Shown: piece by piece, positions 27,198-34,985 of the stretch | Position numbering within the stretch: position 1 is the stretch's first letter | Layout of the letters: every line of letters begins with the position of its first letter | Assembly (NCBI GenBank): GCA_030626025.1 | Contig: DAOUPT010000006.1 | Coordinates: forward strand, 1 to 64,000 | Direction of reading: 5' to 3' | Length of the DNA: 64,000 nucleotides | From: Anderseniella sp. | Lineage (GTDB): Bacteria; Pseudomonadota; Alphaproteobacteria; Rhizobiales; Aestuariivirgaceae | Made by a program: the position numbers and the translations under genes | Notes under the pieces: generated by a model | What the model was told of the DNA's origin: nothing | Databases searched by the model: none | Seen by the model: only the letters and a program-made list of their open reading frames with translations

Positions 27198-27623
27198 TTA
27201 GTGGCGATATGCTGACCCGCCTGTAGCCGCCATTGGACGGTCATAGAGGTGGAACAGGTCTTCGACATTGTCGTTTGCAGATGCAAAATCAGTTGCCGTG
27301 TCCTGTTTTGGCTGACAGCGAACTGCTGTGCCCATGACAGTGACCATGAAAACACCAGCTGTGATTTCTGTAATCTGCTCATTCAGGCCGATTACAGCGG
27401 TGGCACCGGCGTTTTTTGCAGACTTTGTCATTTCAACCATGGCTTCTTTTTTGATTTCTTCCAAAGCCTTGTCAAAATCAAGCATGCCGTTTTGTTTAAC
27501 AGAACGGATACCGCCCTGGTAAGTTTTCATGATACGGCGACGCCACGTCGTGGACGCACGGACCATGCCTAAAGTTTCGACGATATCTTGATCGCCCAGT
27601 GTGTTGGTTGTCGTTACAATCAT
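27198..27623 (-). CDS. YbjQ/UPF0145 heavy-metal-binding-domain protein
   Basis: A 141-residue protein whose first 105 residues match the YbjQ family: MIVTTTNTLGDQDIVETLGMVRAST, then a helix with KALEEIKKEAMVEMTKSAKNAGATAVIGL and the strand VFMVTVMGTAVRC. The family forms pentameric rings, and its functional name (heavy-metal-binding) is not backed by a known reaction. The extra 35-residue tail is acidic and polar and looks disordered. It stands alone between a terminator and a 231-base gap (27624-27854) in which I see no gene or clear motif. Confidence 0.82.
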   Translation of the reverse strand: MIVTTTNTLGDQDIVETLGMVRASTTWRRRIMKTYQGGIRSVKQNGMLDFDKALEEIKKEAMVEMTKSAKNAGATAVIGLNEQITEITAGVFMVTVMGTAVRCQPKQDTATDFASANDNVEDLFHLYDRPMAATGGSAYRH

Positions 27624-27854
27624 AACGCTCTCCCCTTATTATGTTAACGCCCGGCTATCTTGCCGTGGTCATCAACCTGTTAGAAACGAATATTTTGTCG
27701 TTCCGCCGATCGGTTCTCATCCGTTCGGTGATGCCACAATGGCCCACACAGGTTAACAACAGTGTTTACAAATCATATTTGGCTCAAATTTGAAGCGAAT
27801 TTGGTCCTGTTTCGATTTTAACGGTTAACGAGGTATTTTTAACAAGATAAGATT

Positions 27855-29744
27855 TTATCTAATTTGCGGCACAACTGGCTGAATTATGCCGGTTTCCTGA
27901 TTTTCTGCCAATAATCGCCGTGCCTCATCAGCTTCCAACTGACGGTTCCACATATCGGCATAAACGCCTTGTTTGTCCAGCAGGTCGGCGTGTTTGCCAC
28001 GTTCGACGACCTCACCGGCAACCAACACCAGAATTTCATCGGCATCAACCACTGTAGAAAGTCGGTGAGCGATAACCAGCGTGGTGCGATCTTTTGAAAC
28101 CATGCCAAGGGCTGACTGAATTTCCTGCTCGGTCAATGTATCAAGAGCTGAAGTTGCCTCATCCAGAATAAGGATTGGCGGCGCTTTCAAAATCGTCCGG
28201 GCGATTGCCACCCGCTGTTTCTCGCCGCCCGACAGTTTCAGACCCCGTTCTCCAACAAGTGCATCATAGCCCTCGGGAAGTTTCAGGACGAAATCATGTA
28301 CCTGCGCCATTTTTGCCGCTTCTTTGATTTCTTCATTACTGGCACCGGGGCGACCGTAGCCGATATTATAAAGGATGGTATCATTAAACAGCACCGTATC
28401 TTGTGGCACCATGCCAATTGCAGCGCGCAGGCTGCCTTGCGTGGTTTTGGCGATGTCCTGGCCATCAATACGAATTTCACCACTGGCCAGATTGTAAAAC
28501 CGGTAGAGAATACGTGAGATGGTTGATTTACCAGCACCCGATGGCCCGACAATCGCTGTCGTGCTGCCCGCCGGTACTTTGAACGAAACGTTCTTGAGGA
28601 TATCTCGGGCAGGATCGTAAGAAAAGCAGACATTATCGAACTCTATATCACCGTTTGGAACAACAAGGTCCTTGGCACCGGCAACATCTTGTACGTCAGG
28701 GGAAACATCCATCAGCGAAAACATGGTTTCCACATCAATCAACCCCTGTTTGATGTCACGATACACGGTACCCAGAAAATTAAGCGGCAGATAAAGCTGG
28801 ATCATGAAGGCGTTGATCAGCACAAAATCACCGACTGTCAGCACGCCCTGTTCAACACTTTGGGCTGCCAATATCATACAAATTGTCATGCCAATGGTAA
28901 AAATCAGCGCCTGACCCGAGTTAAGCACCGTCAGTGAGGTCCAGGTTTTAACCGCTGCTGCTTCATATTTTTTCATCGAAACTTCAAAGCGGTCAGCTTC
29001 ATGCTGCTCGTTGCCGAAGTATTTCACTGTCTCGTAATTCAACAGACTGTCAACCGCTTTGGTGTTGGCTTCGGTGTCTGCTTCATTCATGGCCCGGCGA
29101 ATGGCAATCCGCCATTCGGTCATTAAAAAGGTAAAGCCAACATAAAGTATGACCGTCACAGCTGTAATCGCTGCATAAATCCAGCCGTAATTCCAGGCAA
29201 GAATGCCGCAAACAAAGGTCAGTTCGATCATCGTCGGAAACGAGTTGAACAGCGAGAACCGCAAAATCACATCAATGCCCTTGGTGCCGCGCTCAATCAC
29301 CCGCGTCAGACCACCGGTTCGCCGTTCAAGATGGAATCTCAGCGATAACCGGTGCATGTGATTAAAGGTGCGGATGGCCAGATCACGCACCGCACTTTGC
29401 CCGACCTTGGCAAACAACCCGTCACGAATTTGCGTCATGACAATCATCATCACCCGGCCAAAACCATAGGCGATGACCAGAAATATCGGCACCAGCATCA
29501 GCGAATAAACCGATACCGCCGCACCGCCATTGGTCAGCGAGTCGACCGCGTATTTAAAACTGAATGGCGTCACCACCGTAATGACTTTGGCAAATAGCAG
29601 CGCGATTAATGCGGCAATGACCCGGGTTTTGAGATCGCTGCGCCCGGTTGGCCACAAATATGGCAGGATCGCCAGCAAGGTTTTGATCTGACTTCCTTCG
29701 CTGTATTCAATGCTGGGGTCAGATTGTCTGGAAGGTGGGGACAT
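27855..29744 (-). CDS. Atm1-type ABC exporter (ABCB7-like)
   Basis: A 629-residue half transporter: a six-helix membrane domain (about 35-330) and a C-terminal ATPase. The nucleotide domain shows Walker A GPSGAGKSTI, Q-loop MVPQDTVLFNDT, signature LSGGEKQRVAIAR, Walker B PPILILDEATSALD and the H-loop VIAHRLST. The membrane domain has the Atm1-family RMMMIVMTQIRDGLFAKV-like segment and the TEANTKAVDSLLNYETVKYFGNE motif, which is diagnostic. Bacterial Atm1 exports glutathione conjugates or metal-glutathione species, the counterpart of mitochondrial Atm1 in iron-sulfur metabolism. Confidence 0.93.
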   Translation of the reverse strand: MSPPSRQSDPSIEYSEGSQIKTLLAILPYLWPTGRSDLKTRVIAALIALLFAKVITVVTPFSFKYAVDSLTNGGAAVSVYSLMLVPIFLVIAYGFGRVMMIVMTQIRDGLFAKVGQSAVRDLAIRTFNHMHRLSLRFHLERRTGGLTRVIERGTKGIDVILRFSLFNSFPTMIELTFVCGILAWNYGWIYAAITAVTVILYVGFTFLMTEWRIAIRRAMNEADTEANTKAVDSLLNYETVKYFGNEQHEADRFEVSMKKYEAAAVKTWTSLTVLNSGQALIFTIGMTICMILAAQSVEQGVLTVGDFVLINAFMIQLYLPLNFLGTVYRDIKQGLIDVETMFSLMDVSPDVQDVAGAKDLVVPNGDIEFDNVCFSYDPARDILKNVSFKVPAGSTTAIVGPSGAGKSTISRILYRFYNLASGEIRIDGQDIAKTTQGSLRAAIGMVPQDTVLFNDTILYNIGYGRPGASNEEIKEAAKMAQVHDFVLKLPEGYDALVGERGLKLSGGEKQRVAIARTILKAPPILILDEATSALDTLTEQEIQSALGMVSKDRTTLVIAHRLSTVVDADEILVLVAGEVVERGKHADLLDKQGVYADMWNRQLEADEARRLLAENQETGIIQPVVPQIR

Positions 29745-29838
29745 TAAGGGAGCCGATTGCTGGAAGGATCAAGCTATACTATTTAAGCGATGCCTGACAC
29801 ATTACAATGGCCTGTGGAACGGTTAGTGGAAAAATGGT

Positions 29839-31668
29839 TTAATTGGCAGCAGCGTTTTTCTTAACTCCGTCCTTCTCGATAACAGCATTAAGCGGCTCAC
29901 GCTGGTCCGGCTCAATAGAGCCGGTGGAGGTTGCACCGGGCGTAGTTAAAATCTGCCCGGGGTAAATCCGGTGCGGGTTTTTAATCTGCTTTTTATTGGC
30001 TTGATAAATCGTCGTATAGGCAATGCCCTTGCCATAAATCACCCGCGAGATATTCCACAAATTGTTGCCCGGCTGAATGACAACATGGGCAACCAGTTCA
30101 GGTTTTTCTTTTTTCGGCTGATTGGTTGCGACCCGAGCAGGTGTTGCCGGTGGCGTAGGCTTTGCTGGCGGGGCAGCGGCTTTGACAGGAGCAGGCGTTG
30201 TTATGGCCGCCTGCTTTTGCGGCGCAGGCAATGCTGGGGCCTTTGTGGTTGCAGGAGCTTGCGCAGTTGCAATAACGGCGTCGGTAACCGCCTTGGCAGT
30301 TTTGACCGGCTCCTTAACCGGTTGTGGTGTTTTTTCAACAGCGACAGTTTTAACAACGACTGGCGCTTTTGCCACTTTGGCCGGTGTTTCTACCTCGGCT
30401 GAAACCGCCAGCTTGGTTGGTTTGCGGGTGCTCAACAATGCTGCCACCTTGACCGGGTCAGCCCGCACAAATGGAACAGCGGTGCGTTGGGCAACTTTGC
30501 CCTTTACATCAACTTGATCGGCCCGCAATTCATGGGTGCCTGTCTTAATCTGTTCGCGCCCGCGAAACACCCAATTCCCGTCTTTGCCAACAACGGATTC
30601 CCCGACAAACTGGTTGTCGACATAAAGCCGGATGGTTTTACCGGCTGTTGCCTTGCCTGAGAAAACAATGTCACCACGGTCATTATAGTCGACCGTGCCA
30701 AAGGTCAGTTTGGCTGATTTGGTTGGCGTGGCTAATTTGTCAGGAACTGTGACCGGGGCAACATCTTTTTTAACCGGCAGCGTTTGAGGGGCAACCGTTT
30801 CAGGAGGCGTTGACACAACCACCTCATCACCGCCCGGCTGGATTTTTGTATCACCGGTTGGTAATTTACTGGCTTTAGCAGCTTTTGGGTCCTGCTGTAA
30901 AACCGGAGCAGATTGCGGCGTTGGCAGGCTGGCCATTTTCTCACGCAATTTTGGCGGCAGTTCCAATTGAGTTTTCAGCGCCGGCGCTGCGAATACTGGT
31001 ACCGCATCCGGTGTTTGCAGGACACGGGTTGGCGCATCGGCTTTGGAAACCACGATCAAAGGTTTGTCCTTGGCATTGTCGGGCATCGCAATAAATATCG
31101 ACTGCTTGGAGCGCACGGTCTTTTTGTTTTTTCCGGTTGCCTCGACAATGAGTTCATGGCTGCCCTTTGGTACCAGTTGATCAGGTACAAAAACCCAGTC
31201 ACCCTTGTCATTGGCTTTCGATGTGCCAATGACCTTGCCATTTAGTTTCAAGGAAACGTCAGCGCCTGGTGCCGCTTTGCCAACCACCACAGCCCCGCCG
31301 TCTTCTTCAATGCGTACAATATCAAAAGTCGGGGCAACGACGCCAGATACAACCGGGTCCGGTTTTGCCTCTTGCTTTTTCTCTTGCCTGGTTTGCGGCG
31401 GATTAAACTTGGGAGCCGTTGGTGCCTTGGCTTCAATTTTTTGTTTGGGTGGCAGACTGGCCAGTTTTGTTACCGGTTTTTCAGGGGCCAATTTTTCAGG
31501 TACCGGCGTTTCTGTAGTCTTGATCTGCGGCTCGGGGATCACGAGTGGAGTTCTCTCAACCACAACCGGTATTTTTGAAGGCTGGTTCTTGGTTTGTTGC
31601 ACCACAACCAGCCCTGCAAGTGTTGTCACCGACAGGCCTACAAAAACTATTAGTGGATTAACAGCCAT
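29839..31668 (-). CDS. Membrane-anchored Ala/Pro/Lys-rich protein with Ig-like modules and C-terminal LysM
   Basis: A 609-residue protein with an N-terminal membrane anchor or uncleaved signal (LIVFVGLSVTTLAGLVVVQQ), long low-complexity stretches rich in Ala, Pro, Lys and Val, and two similar beta modules. The first runs from FDIVRIEEDGGAVVVGKAAPG to about 80 residues on; the second from DYNDRGDIVFSGKATAGKT. Both share the order G-x-A-P/T-G-x-V-x-L, then K-G/D-W-V-F, then G-x-HEL. A LysM domain (HVVIQPGNNLWNISRVIYGKG) near the C-terminus binds peptidoglycan. Probably envelope-associated; no precise role can be given. Similar LysM/Ig-like proteins are common in Hyphomicrobiales. Confidence 0.8.
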   Translation of the reverse strand: MAVNPLIVFVGLSVTTLAGLVVVQQTKNQPSKIPVVVERTPLVIPEPQIKTTETPVPEKLAPEKPVTKLASLPPKQKIEAKAPTAPKFNPPQTRQEKKQEAKPDPVVSGVVAPTFDIVRIEEDGGAVVVGKAAPGADVSLKLNGKVIGTSKANDKGDWVFVPDQLVPKGSHELIVEATGKNKKTVRSKQSIFIAMPDNAKDKPLIVVSKADAPTRVLQTPDAVPVFAAPALKTQLELPPKLREKMASLPTPQSAPVLQQDPKAAKASKLPTGDTKIQPGGDEVVVSTPPETVAPQTLPVKKDVAPVTVPDKLATPTKSAKLTFGTVDYNDRGDIVFSGKATAGKTIRLYVDNQFVGESVVGKDGNWVFRGREQIKTGTHELRADQVDVKGKVAQRTAVPFVRADPVKVAALLSTRKPTKLAVSAEVETPAKVAKAPVVVKTVAVEKTPQPVKEPVKTAKAVTDAVIATAQAPATTKAPALPAPQKQAAITTPAPVKAAAPPAKPTPPATPARVATNQPKKEKPELVAHVVIQPGNNLWNISRVIYGKGIAYTTIYQANKKQIKNPHRIYPGQILTTPGATSTGSIEPDQREPLNAVIEKDGVKKNAAAN

Positions 31669-31856
31669 CCAAAATCTCTCACCTTGTGGCAGTTGGTCTG
31701 ATCAAAGACCACCACCAGAATCTCTCCCCCCGTGTTTTGCAATTAAAGCATGTGAGGGCGGTTGGTTCAATACACATATGAGCAGCGATAAAAATGCCGC
31801 ACTCTGGTGAATCGGGTGCTTGACGAAGGGCTGGCAAACAAGCCACAAGGGAATGT

Positions 31857-32456
31857 ATGGAAAAGATTCGAAAATTATGTGTGTATTGCGGTTCAGGACC
31901 AGGTGTTGACCCGGAATATATGGCGGCAGCCAGAACCCTTGGCAAAGCAATGGCAAAAGCCGATATTGGTCTGGTCTATGGCGGTGGCAGTCTGGGTCTG
32001 ATGGGTGAAACAGCCAGAGCAGTGCTGGAGGCTGGTGGTCATGTCACCGGCATTATTCCTGAATTCCTGATCAAGCAGGAAATGATGCTTGAGGAGGTGC
32101 AGGACCTTGTGGTGACCACCAACATGCACGAGCGCAAAATGACCATGTTTGAAAGAGCTGATGGTTTTGTCGCCTTGCCAGGTGGCATTGGCACGCTGGA
32201 AGAACTGGTCGAGGTTTCAACCTGGGCTCAGTTAGGACAACACAACAAACCGATCATTGTTGCCAATGTCAATGATTATTGGGGACCGTTTATCCAGCTG
32301 CTGGACCACATGCGTGAGGAACAATTTATCCGGGTTGGTATGGCGGTACATTTTGAAGTGGTAAAAACCGCTAAAGACATTGTCCCCCGGTTCAAAACCC
32401 GCCTGCGTCAGCAAAGCCCGCAAGCTGTCGGAAAACCAATCGATAAATTCGCATAA
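31857..32456 (+). CDS. LOG-family (TIGR00730-type) Rossmann protein
   Basis: A 199-residue protein with both LOG-family signatures: VYGGGSLGLMG (GGGxxGLMG, ribose-phosphate binding) and LPGGIGTLEELVE (PGGxGTxxE, catalytic glutamate). Members hydrolyse nucleoside 5'-monophosphates at the glycosidic bond, including cytokinin riboside phosphates, so it is a probable nucleotide phosphoribohydrolase; the physiological substrate in bacteria is usually unclear. It is divergent from the LysM gene and convergent with the secreted nuclease-fold gene. Confidence 0.9.
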   Translation: MEKIRKLCVYCGSGPGVDPEYMAAARTLGKAMAKADIGLVYGGGSLGLMGETARAVLEAGGHVTGIIPEFLIKQEMMLEEVQDLVVTTNMHERKMTMFERADGFVALPGGIGTLEELVEVSTWAQLGQHNKPIIVANVNDYWGPFIQLLDHMREEQFIRVGMAVHFEVVKTAKDIVPRFKTRLRQQSPQAVGKPIDKFA

Positions 32457-32469
32457 AACGCGATACGCT

Positions 32470-32937
32470 TCAGGAAGCCGAAATCCGGGTTGCAACAATT
32501 GTCCCGTCCGGACGTGTTGCGCCCCAAAGGCCGAGCTTGCGTTTTTTCGATCGCTCCTGCTTGGCAAAATAGCGTGCCGGTGCGTTTGAAGAAGGAACGG
32601 CCCAACCGGCGTGAATCAATCCATAAGCCAGATCATACCCGCCTGCGGTGCAGGTGAATTTGCCCGACGGGTTTTGGTTGCAAATAACATTTGCCCCGGC
32701 GACCAGGTCTTTCAGACCGGCAGTGGCCAGTACACCGCAATCCAGCGGGCGGTTTTTCCAGGTACATGAGCTTCCCGGCTTGAGGCTGTGAATGTGATCA
32801 AGCCGCACGGTCTTGTTGTTGACTATCATTGTCGTGCTGTTGAGTACCCGCGGCGGGCCCGATATTGTTTCACCGGCATTAGCCGGAAAAGAGAAAAAAG
32901 ACATGGCGACCACAATCGCAGCGAACAGTTGTTTCAT
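32470..32937 (-). CDS. Secreted thermonuclease-fold protein, probably inactive as nuclease
   Basis: A 155-residue protein with a signal peptide (MKQLFAAIVVAMSFFSFPANA, cut after ANA). The body resembles a small staphylococcal-nuclease (SNase/TNase) OB fold: a strand TMIVNNKTVRLDHIHSL at the place of the usual RLxGIDAPE, later a helix with cysteines and GLIHAGWAVPSS followed by YFAKQERSKKRKLGLWG, which is the standard SNase ending. The acidic residue of the DAPE motif is missing (here HSLKPG), so nuclease activity is doubtful. Four cysteines (SSC, LDC, ICN, FTC) suggest disulfides. I chose the ATG at 32937 because it starts the signal peptide; the longer frame adds a 47-residue tail with no family match. 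Confidence 0.7.
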   Translation of the reverse strand: MKQLFAAIVVAMSFFSFPANAGETISGPPRVLNSTTMIVNNKTVRLDHIHSLKPGSSCTWKNRPLDCGVLATAGLKDLVAGANVICNQNPSGKFTCTAGGYDLAYGLIHAGWAVPSSNAPARYFAKQERSKKRKLGLWGATRPDGTIVATRISAS

Positions 32938-32959
32938 ATGAACCTCAAAAAAAGACCAC

Positions 32960-32993
32960 AAAAAACCCCCGGCGACACAAGGCCGCCGGAGGT
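32960..32993 (-). terminator. Rho-independent terminator after CNPC-P460 gene
   Basis: The minus strand reads ctccggcg-gccttgtgt-cgccgggg followed by g and a six-T run: eight pairs (one G-T wobble), a nine-base loop and a T tract. It lies 27 bases after the CNPC-P460 stop and before the start of the nuclease-fold gene, so that gene needs its own promoter or read-through. Confidence 0.82.
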
Positions 32994-33019
32994 GAATATA
33001 GTGTATTCGTTGGCAAGGT

Positions 33020-34243
33020 TTACTTGCGATACTCGTCCGGCAGGAACAACATGAAGTCGTTGTCTTCGCCACCTTCATGGCAATCGTGACAGAACTTCAA
33101 TCCACCGGAGTTTTTACCCTTTGTAATGCCAAACAGATTGCCGCCCGGCATAATCATGGCATAACGCCAGTCACCGGTAGCCTTGTTCCAGCCCTTGGTC
33201 ATTTTTTCCATCAGGAAAAGCGGACCCATTGTCGCCTGACCATTGCCGCCAACGGTAAAGCTTGGTTTGGCAAGCGTAGAGCCGGTTGGCATTTTGGTGG
33301 TTTTATCATAGCGGCCATAGGCTTTGGCACCAATCTTGTTGGCATAGTTTTGAACAAAACGTCCGCCATGGGTATCAGAGCGATAGCCGGTTTTGGAGAA
33401 CCGTTTCCAGCCACCCCATTTTTTGGCCGACCAGTGACCGGTGCTGTTATAGGCCTTTTGCAGTTTTGGTTTCAGACAATCATACAAGGCATCCATTTCA
33501 GCCGCTGACAATTCAACTTCCGGCGCTGCTGCACAAGGGTTGCATGGATTTTTAGCCGCACAAGGGTTGCAAGGGTTGCAAGCTTTTTTGGCGGCACACG
33601 GGTTGCATGGGTTACACGGCTTTTTAGCGGCGCACGGGTTGCAAGGGTTGCAAGCTTTTTTGGCGGCACAGGGGTTGCAAGGGTTACAGGCTTTTTTAGC
33701 CGCACATGGGTTGCAAGGATTGCAGGCCTTTTTGGCTGCACAAGGATTACAGGCGGCAGCTTTTTTCATACGTGGCACGTAACAAGATGTCTTTGCCGCT
33801 GCACCGCCGCCGGCAGCACATGGGTTGCACGGATTGCAAGCGCCAGCCGCACACGGATTACAAGGATTTTTAGCCGCACATGGGTTGCACGGGTTACAGG
33901 CTTTTTTAGCCGCACAAGGGTTGCACGGGTTACAGGTTTTTTTAGCTGCACAAGGGTTGCAAGGGTTACAGGCTTTTTTAGCTGCACAAGGATTGCAAGG
34001 GTTACAGGCTTTTTTAGCTGCACAAGGATTGCAAGGGTTACACGCCTTTTTAGCTGCACATGGATTGCAAGGGTTACAGGCCTTTTTGGCTGCGCACGGA
34101 TTGCAGGGGCTGCATGAGGCAGCAAAAGCGCTGGGTAGATTTGAAACTGTTCCGACGGTCAGACCTACTGCACCGGCCACCAGGCCAAGAGCAAGAGGTA
34201 CAACCGCAGCTGTAGACAATAGTTGTTTTTTAAAGGATTTCAT
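33020..34243 (-). CDS. Secreted CNPC-repeat protein fused to a cytochrome P460-like domain
   Basis: A 407-residue protein in three parts. Residues 1-42 are a signal peptide ([20 protein letters not shown], ending SAFA). Residues 44-239 are about sixteen units of the type [12 protein letters not shown] in two blocks, split by a linker [20 protein letters not shown]; roughly 46 cysteines lie here. Residues 240-407 resemble the cytochrome P460 family: [26 protein letters not shown] (Lys326 stands where P460 proteins carry the haem-linked or a nearby lysine, an inference), [23 protein letters not shown] and a C-terminal haem c site C385-HDC-H389. P460 enzymes oxidise hydroxylamine or bind NO; the substrate here is unknown. 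A strong aggaggg site precedes the ATG. I know no described role for the repeat. Confidence 0.85.
   Translation of the reverse strand: MKSFKKQLLSTAAVVPLALGLVAGAVGLTVGTVSNLPSAFAASCSPCNPCAAKKACNPCNPCAAKKACNPCNPCAAKKACNPCNPCAAKKACNPCNPCAAKKTCNPCNPCAAKKACNPCNPCAAKNPCNPCAAGACNPCNPCAAGGGAAAKTSCYVPRMKKAAACNPCAAKKACNPCNPCAAKKACNPCNPCAAKKACNPCNPCAAKKPCNPCNPCAAKKACNPCNPCAAKNPCNPCAAAPEVELSAAEMDALYDCLKPKLQKAYNSTGHWSAKKWGGWKRFSKTGYRSDTHGGRFVQNYANKIGAKAYGRYDKTTKMPTGSTLAKPSFTVGGNGQATMGPLFLMEKMTKGWNKATGDWRYAMIMPGGNLFGITKGKNSGGLKFCHDCHEGGEDNDFMLFLPDEYRK
33527..34114 (-). repeat. Tandem 36-bp coding repeats (CNPC units) in the P460 fusion
   Basis: The DNA for residues 44-239 is a tandem array of near-identical 36-base units coding [12 protein letters not shown], with shortened or altered units at the ends of the two blocks (…[13 protein letters not shown]). 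Most differences between units are third-position changes such as tgt/tgc or aac/aat, while the protein motif is kept. The array is prone to unit gain and loss, so its exact length could vary between strains or be misassembled. Confidence 0.85.
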
Positions 34244-34265
34244 TATTCCCTCCTGGACTGAGTTG

Positions 34266-34295
34266 AAAAAGGCAAACGAGGTGTTCCCGTTTGCC
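34266..34295 (-). terminator. Rho-independent terminator between the two CNPC genes
   Basis: The minus strand reads ggcaaacg-ggaacacct-cgtttgcc-ttttt: a perfect eight-pair stem, nine-base loop and five Ts. It lies 20 bases after the stop of the small CNPC gene and just before the ribosome site of the P460 fusion, so it may reduce the second gene's expression or mark two units. Confidence 0.8.
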
Positions 34296-34315
34296 CGTTT
34301 TGTTTTTTTATTTAC

Positions 34316-34801
34316 TTAGCTTGCTGAGCAAGGGTTTTTCTTTTTAGCCGCGCAAGGGTTGCACGGATTGCACTTTTTGGCAGCGCATGGATTGCAAGGG
34401 TTGCAGGCTTTTTTAGCTGCACACGGGTTGCAAGGGTTGCAGGCTTTTTTAGCTGCACAGGGGTTGCAAGGATTACAGGCCGCTGCAACTTTTATGATGG
34501 CATCAGCATTTGGCAAGGAAGACTGACAAGGGTTTTTCTTTTTTGCTGCGCAAGGATTGCAAGGGTTACATTTTTTAGCCGCACAAGGGTTGCAAGGATT
34601 GCACTTTTTAGCTGCACATGGATTGCAGGGGTTACATTTTTTGGCTGCACAAGGATTGCAAGGATTACAGGCCGATGCGGCAAAAACCATGTCGGCACTT
34701 GCGGTAAGGCCAGCCGTAAGAGCAATGCCTCCGGTTGCAAGGCCCAAAGCGATTGGTAATGCAGCGACGGTTGAAAGCAGTTTTGTTTTGTTAGACTTCA
34801 T
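34316..34801 (-). CDS. Secreted CNPC-repeat protein, repeats only
   Basis: A 161-residue protein that is a paralogue of the upstream part of the P460 fusion. The signal peptides are alike (MKSNKTKLLSTVAALPIALGL against [21 protein letters not shown]), ending VFA-ASA. The mature part is two blocks of four units [11 protein letters not shown](A), each block closing with KKKNPC, joined by a linker QSSLPNADAIIKVAAA; 26 of 161 residues are cysteine. There is no C-terminal domain. A ggaggg ribosome site precedes the ATG. The 184 bases upstream (34802-34985) hold a TTGACA on the minus strand (34914-34919) but no convincing -10 partner. Function unknown; metal binding or disulfide cross-linking in the periplasm are possible. 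Confidence 0.85.
   Translation of the reverse strand: MKSNKTKLLSTVAALPIALGLATGGIALTAGLTASADMVFAASACNPCNPCAAKKCNPCNPCAAKKCNPCNPCAAKKCNPCNPCAAKKKNPCQSSLPNADAIIKVAAACNPCNPCAAKKACNPCNPCAAKKACNPCNPCAAKKCNPCNPCAAKKKNPCSAS
34319..34669 (-). repeat. Tandem 33/36-bp coding repeats in the small CNPC gene
   Basis: Eight units of 33 or 36 bases code [11 protein letters not shown] with or without a following alanine. The array is a duplication in itself: both halves run four units and end in KKKNPC. The unit sequence is nearly the same as in the neighbouring gene, so gene conversion or unit exchange between the two arrays is possible. Confidence 0.85.
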
Positions 34802-34985
34802 GTTTCATTTCCCTCCGTTATGACACGGGATTTTGATTGAGTTGGTCTGCCGGAATTTACCCCCGGCGGCTTAATCGACACGATTACACTAGGGGCAATG
34901 GCAAAAATAGTGTTGTCAATTTCTGTAAAAACCCTTCACGTTAGTGTGAGTGTGGGCAAAGTTTTAGTGACTTTTCACTTTGCTT

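Noticed and set aside
33540-34319. Plus-strand frames with [12 protein letters not shown]-like repeats
   Set aside because: They are the reverse-strand reading of the CNPC repeats. The minus-strand frame has a signal peptide, ribosome site, terminator and a recognisable haem domain; these have none.
33527-34669. Regular 33/36-base periodicity that could be taken for a CRISPR array
   Set aside because: The units follow one another directly without unique spacers, keep an open reading frame and code a conserved motif; no cas gene is near.
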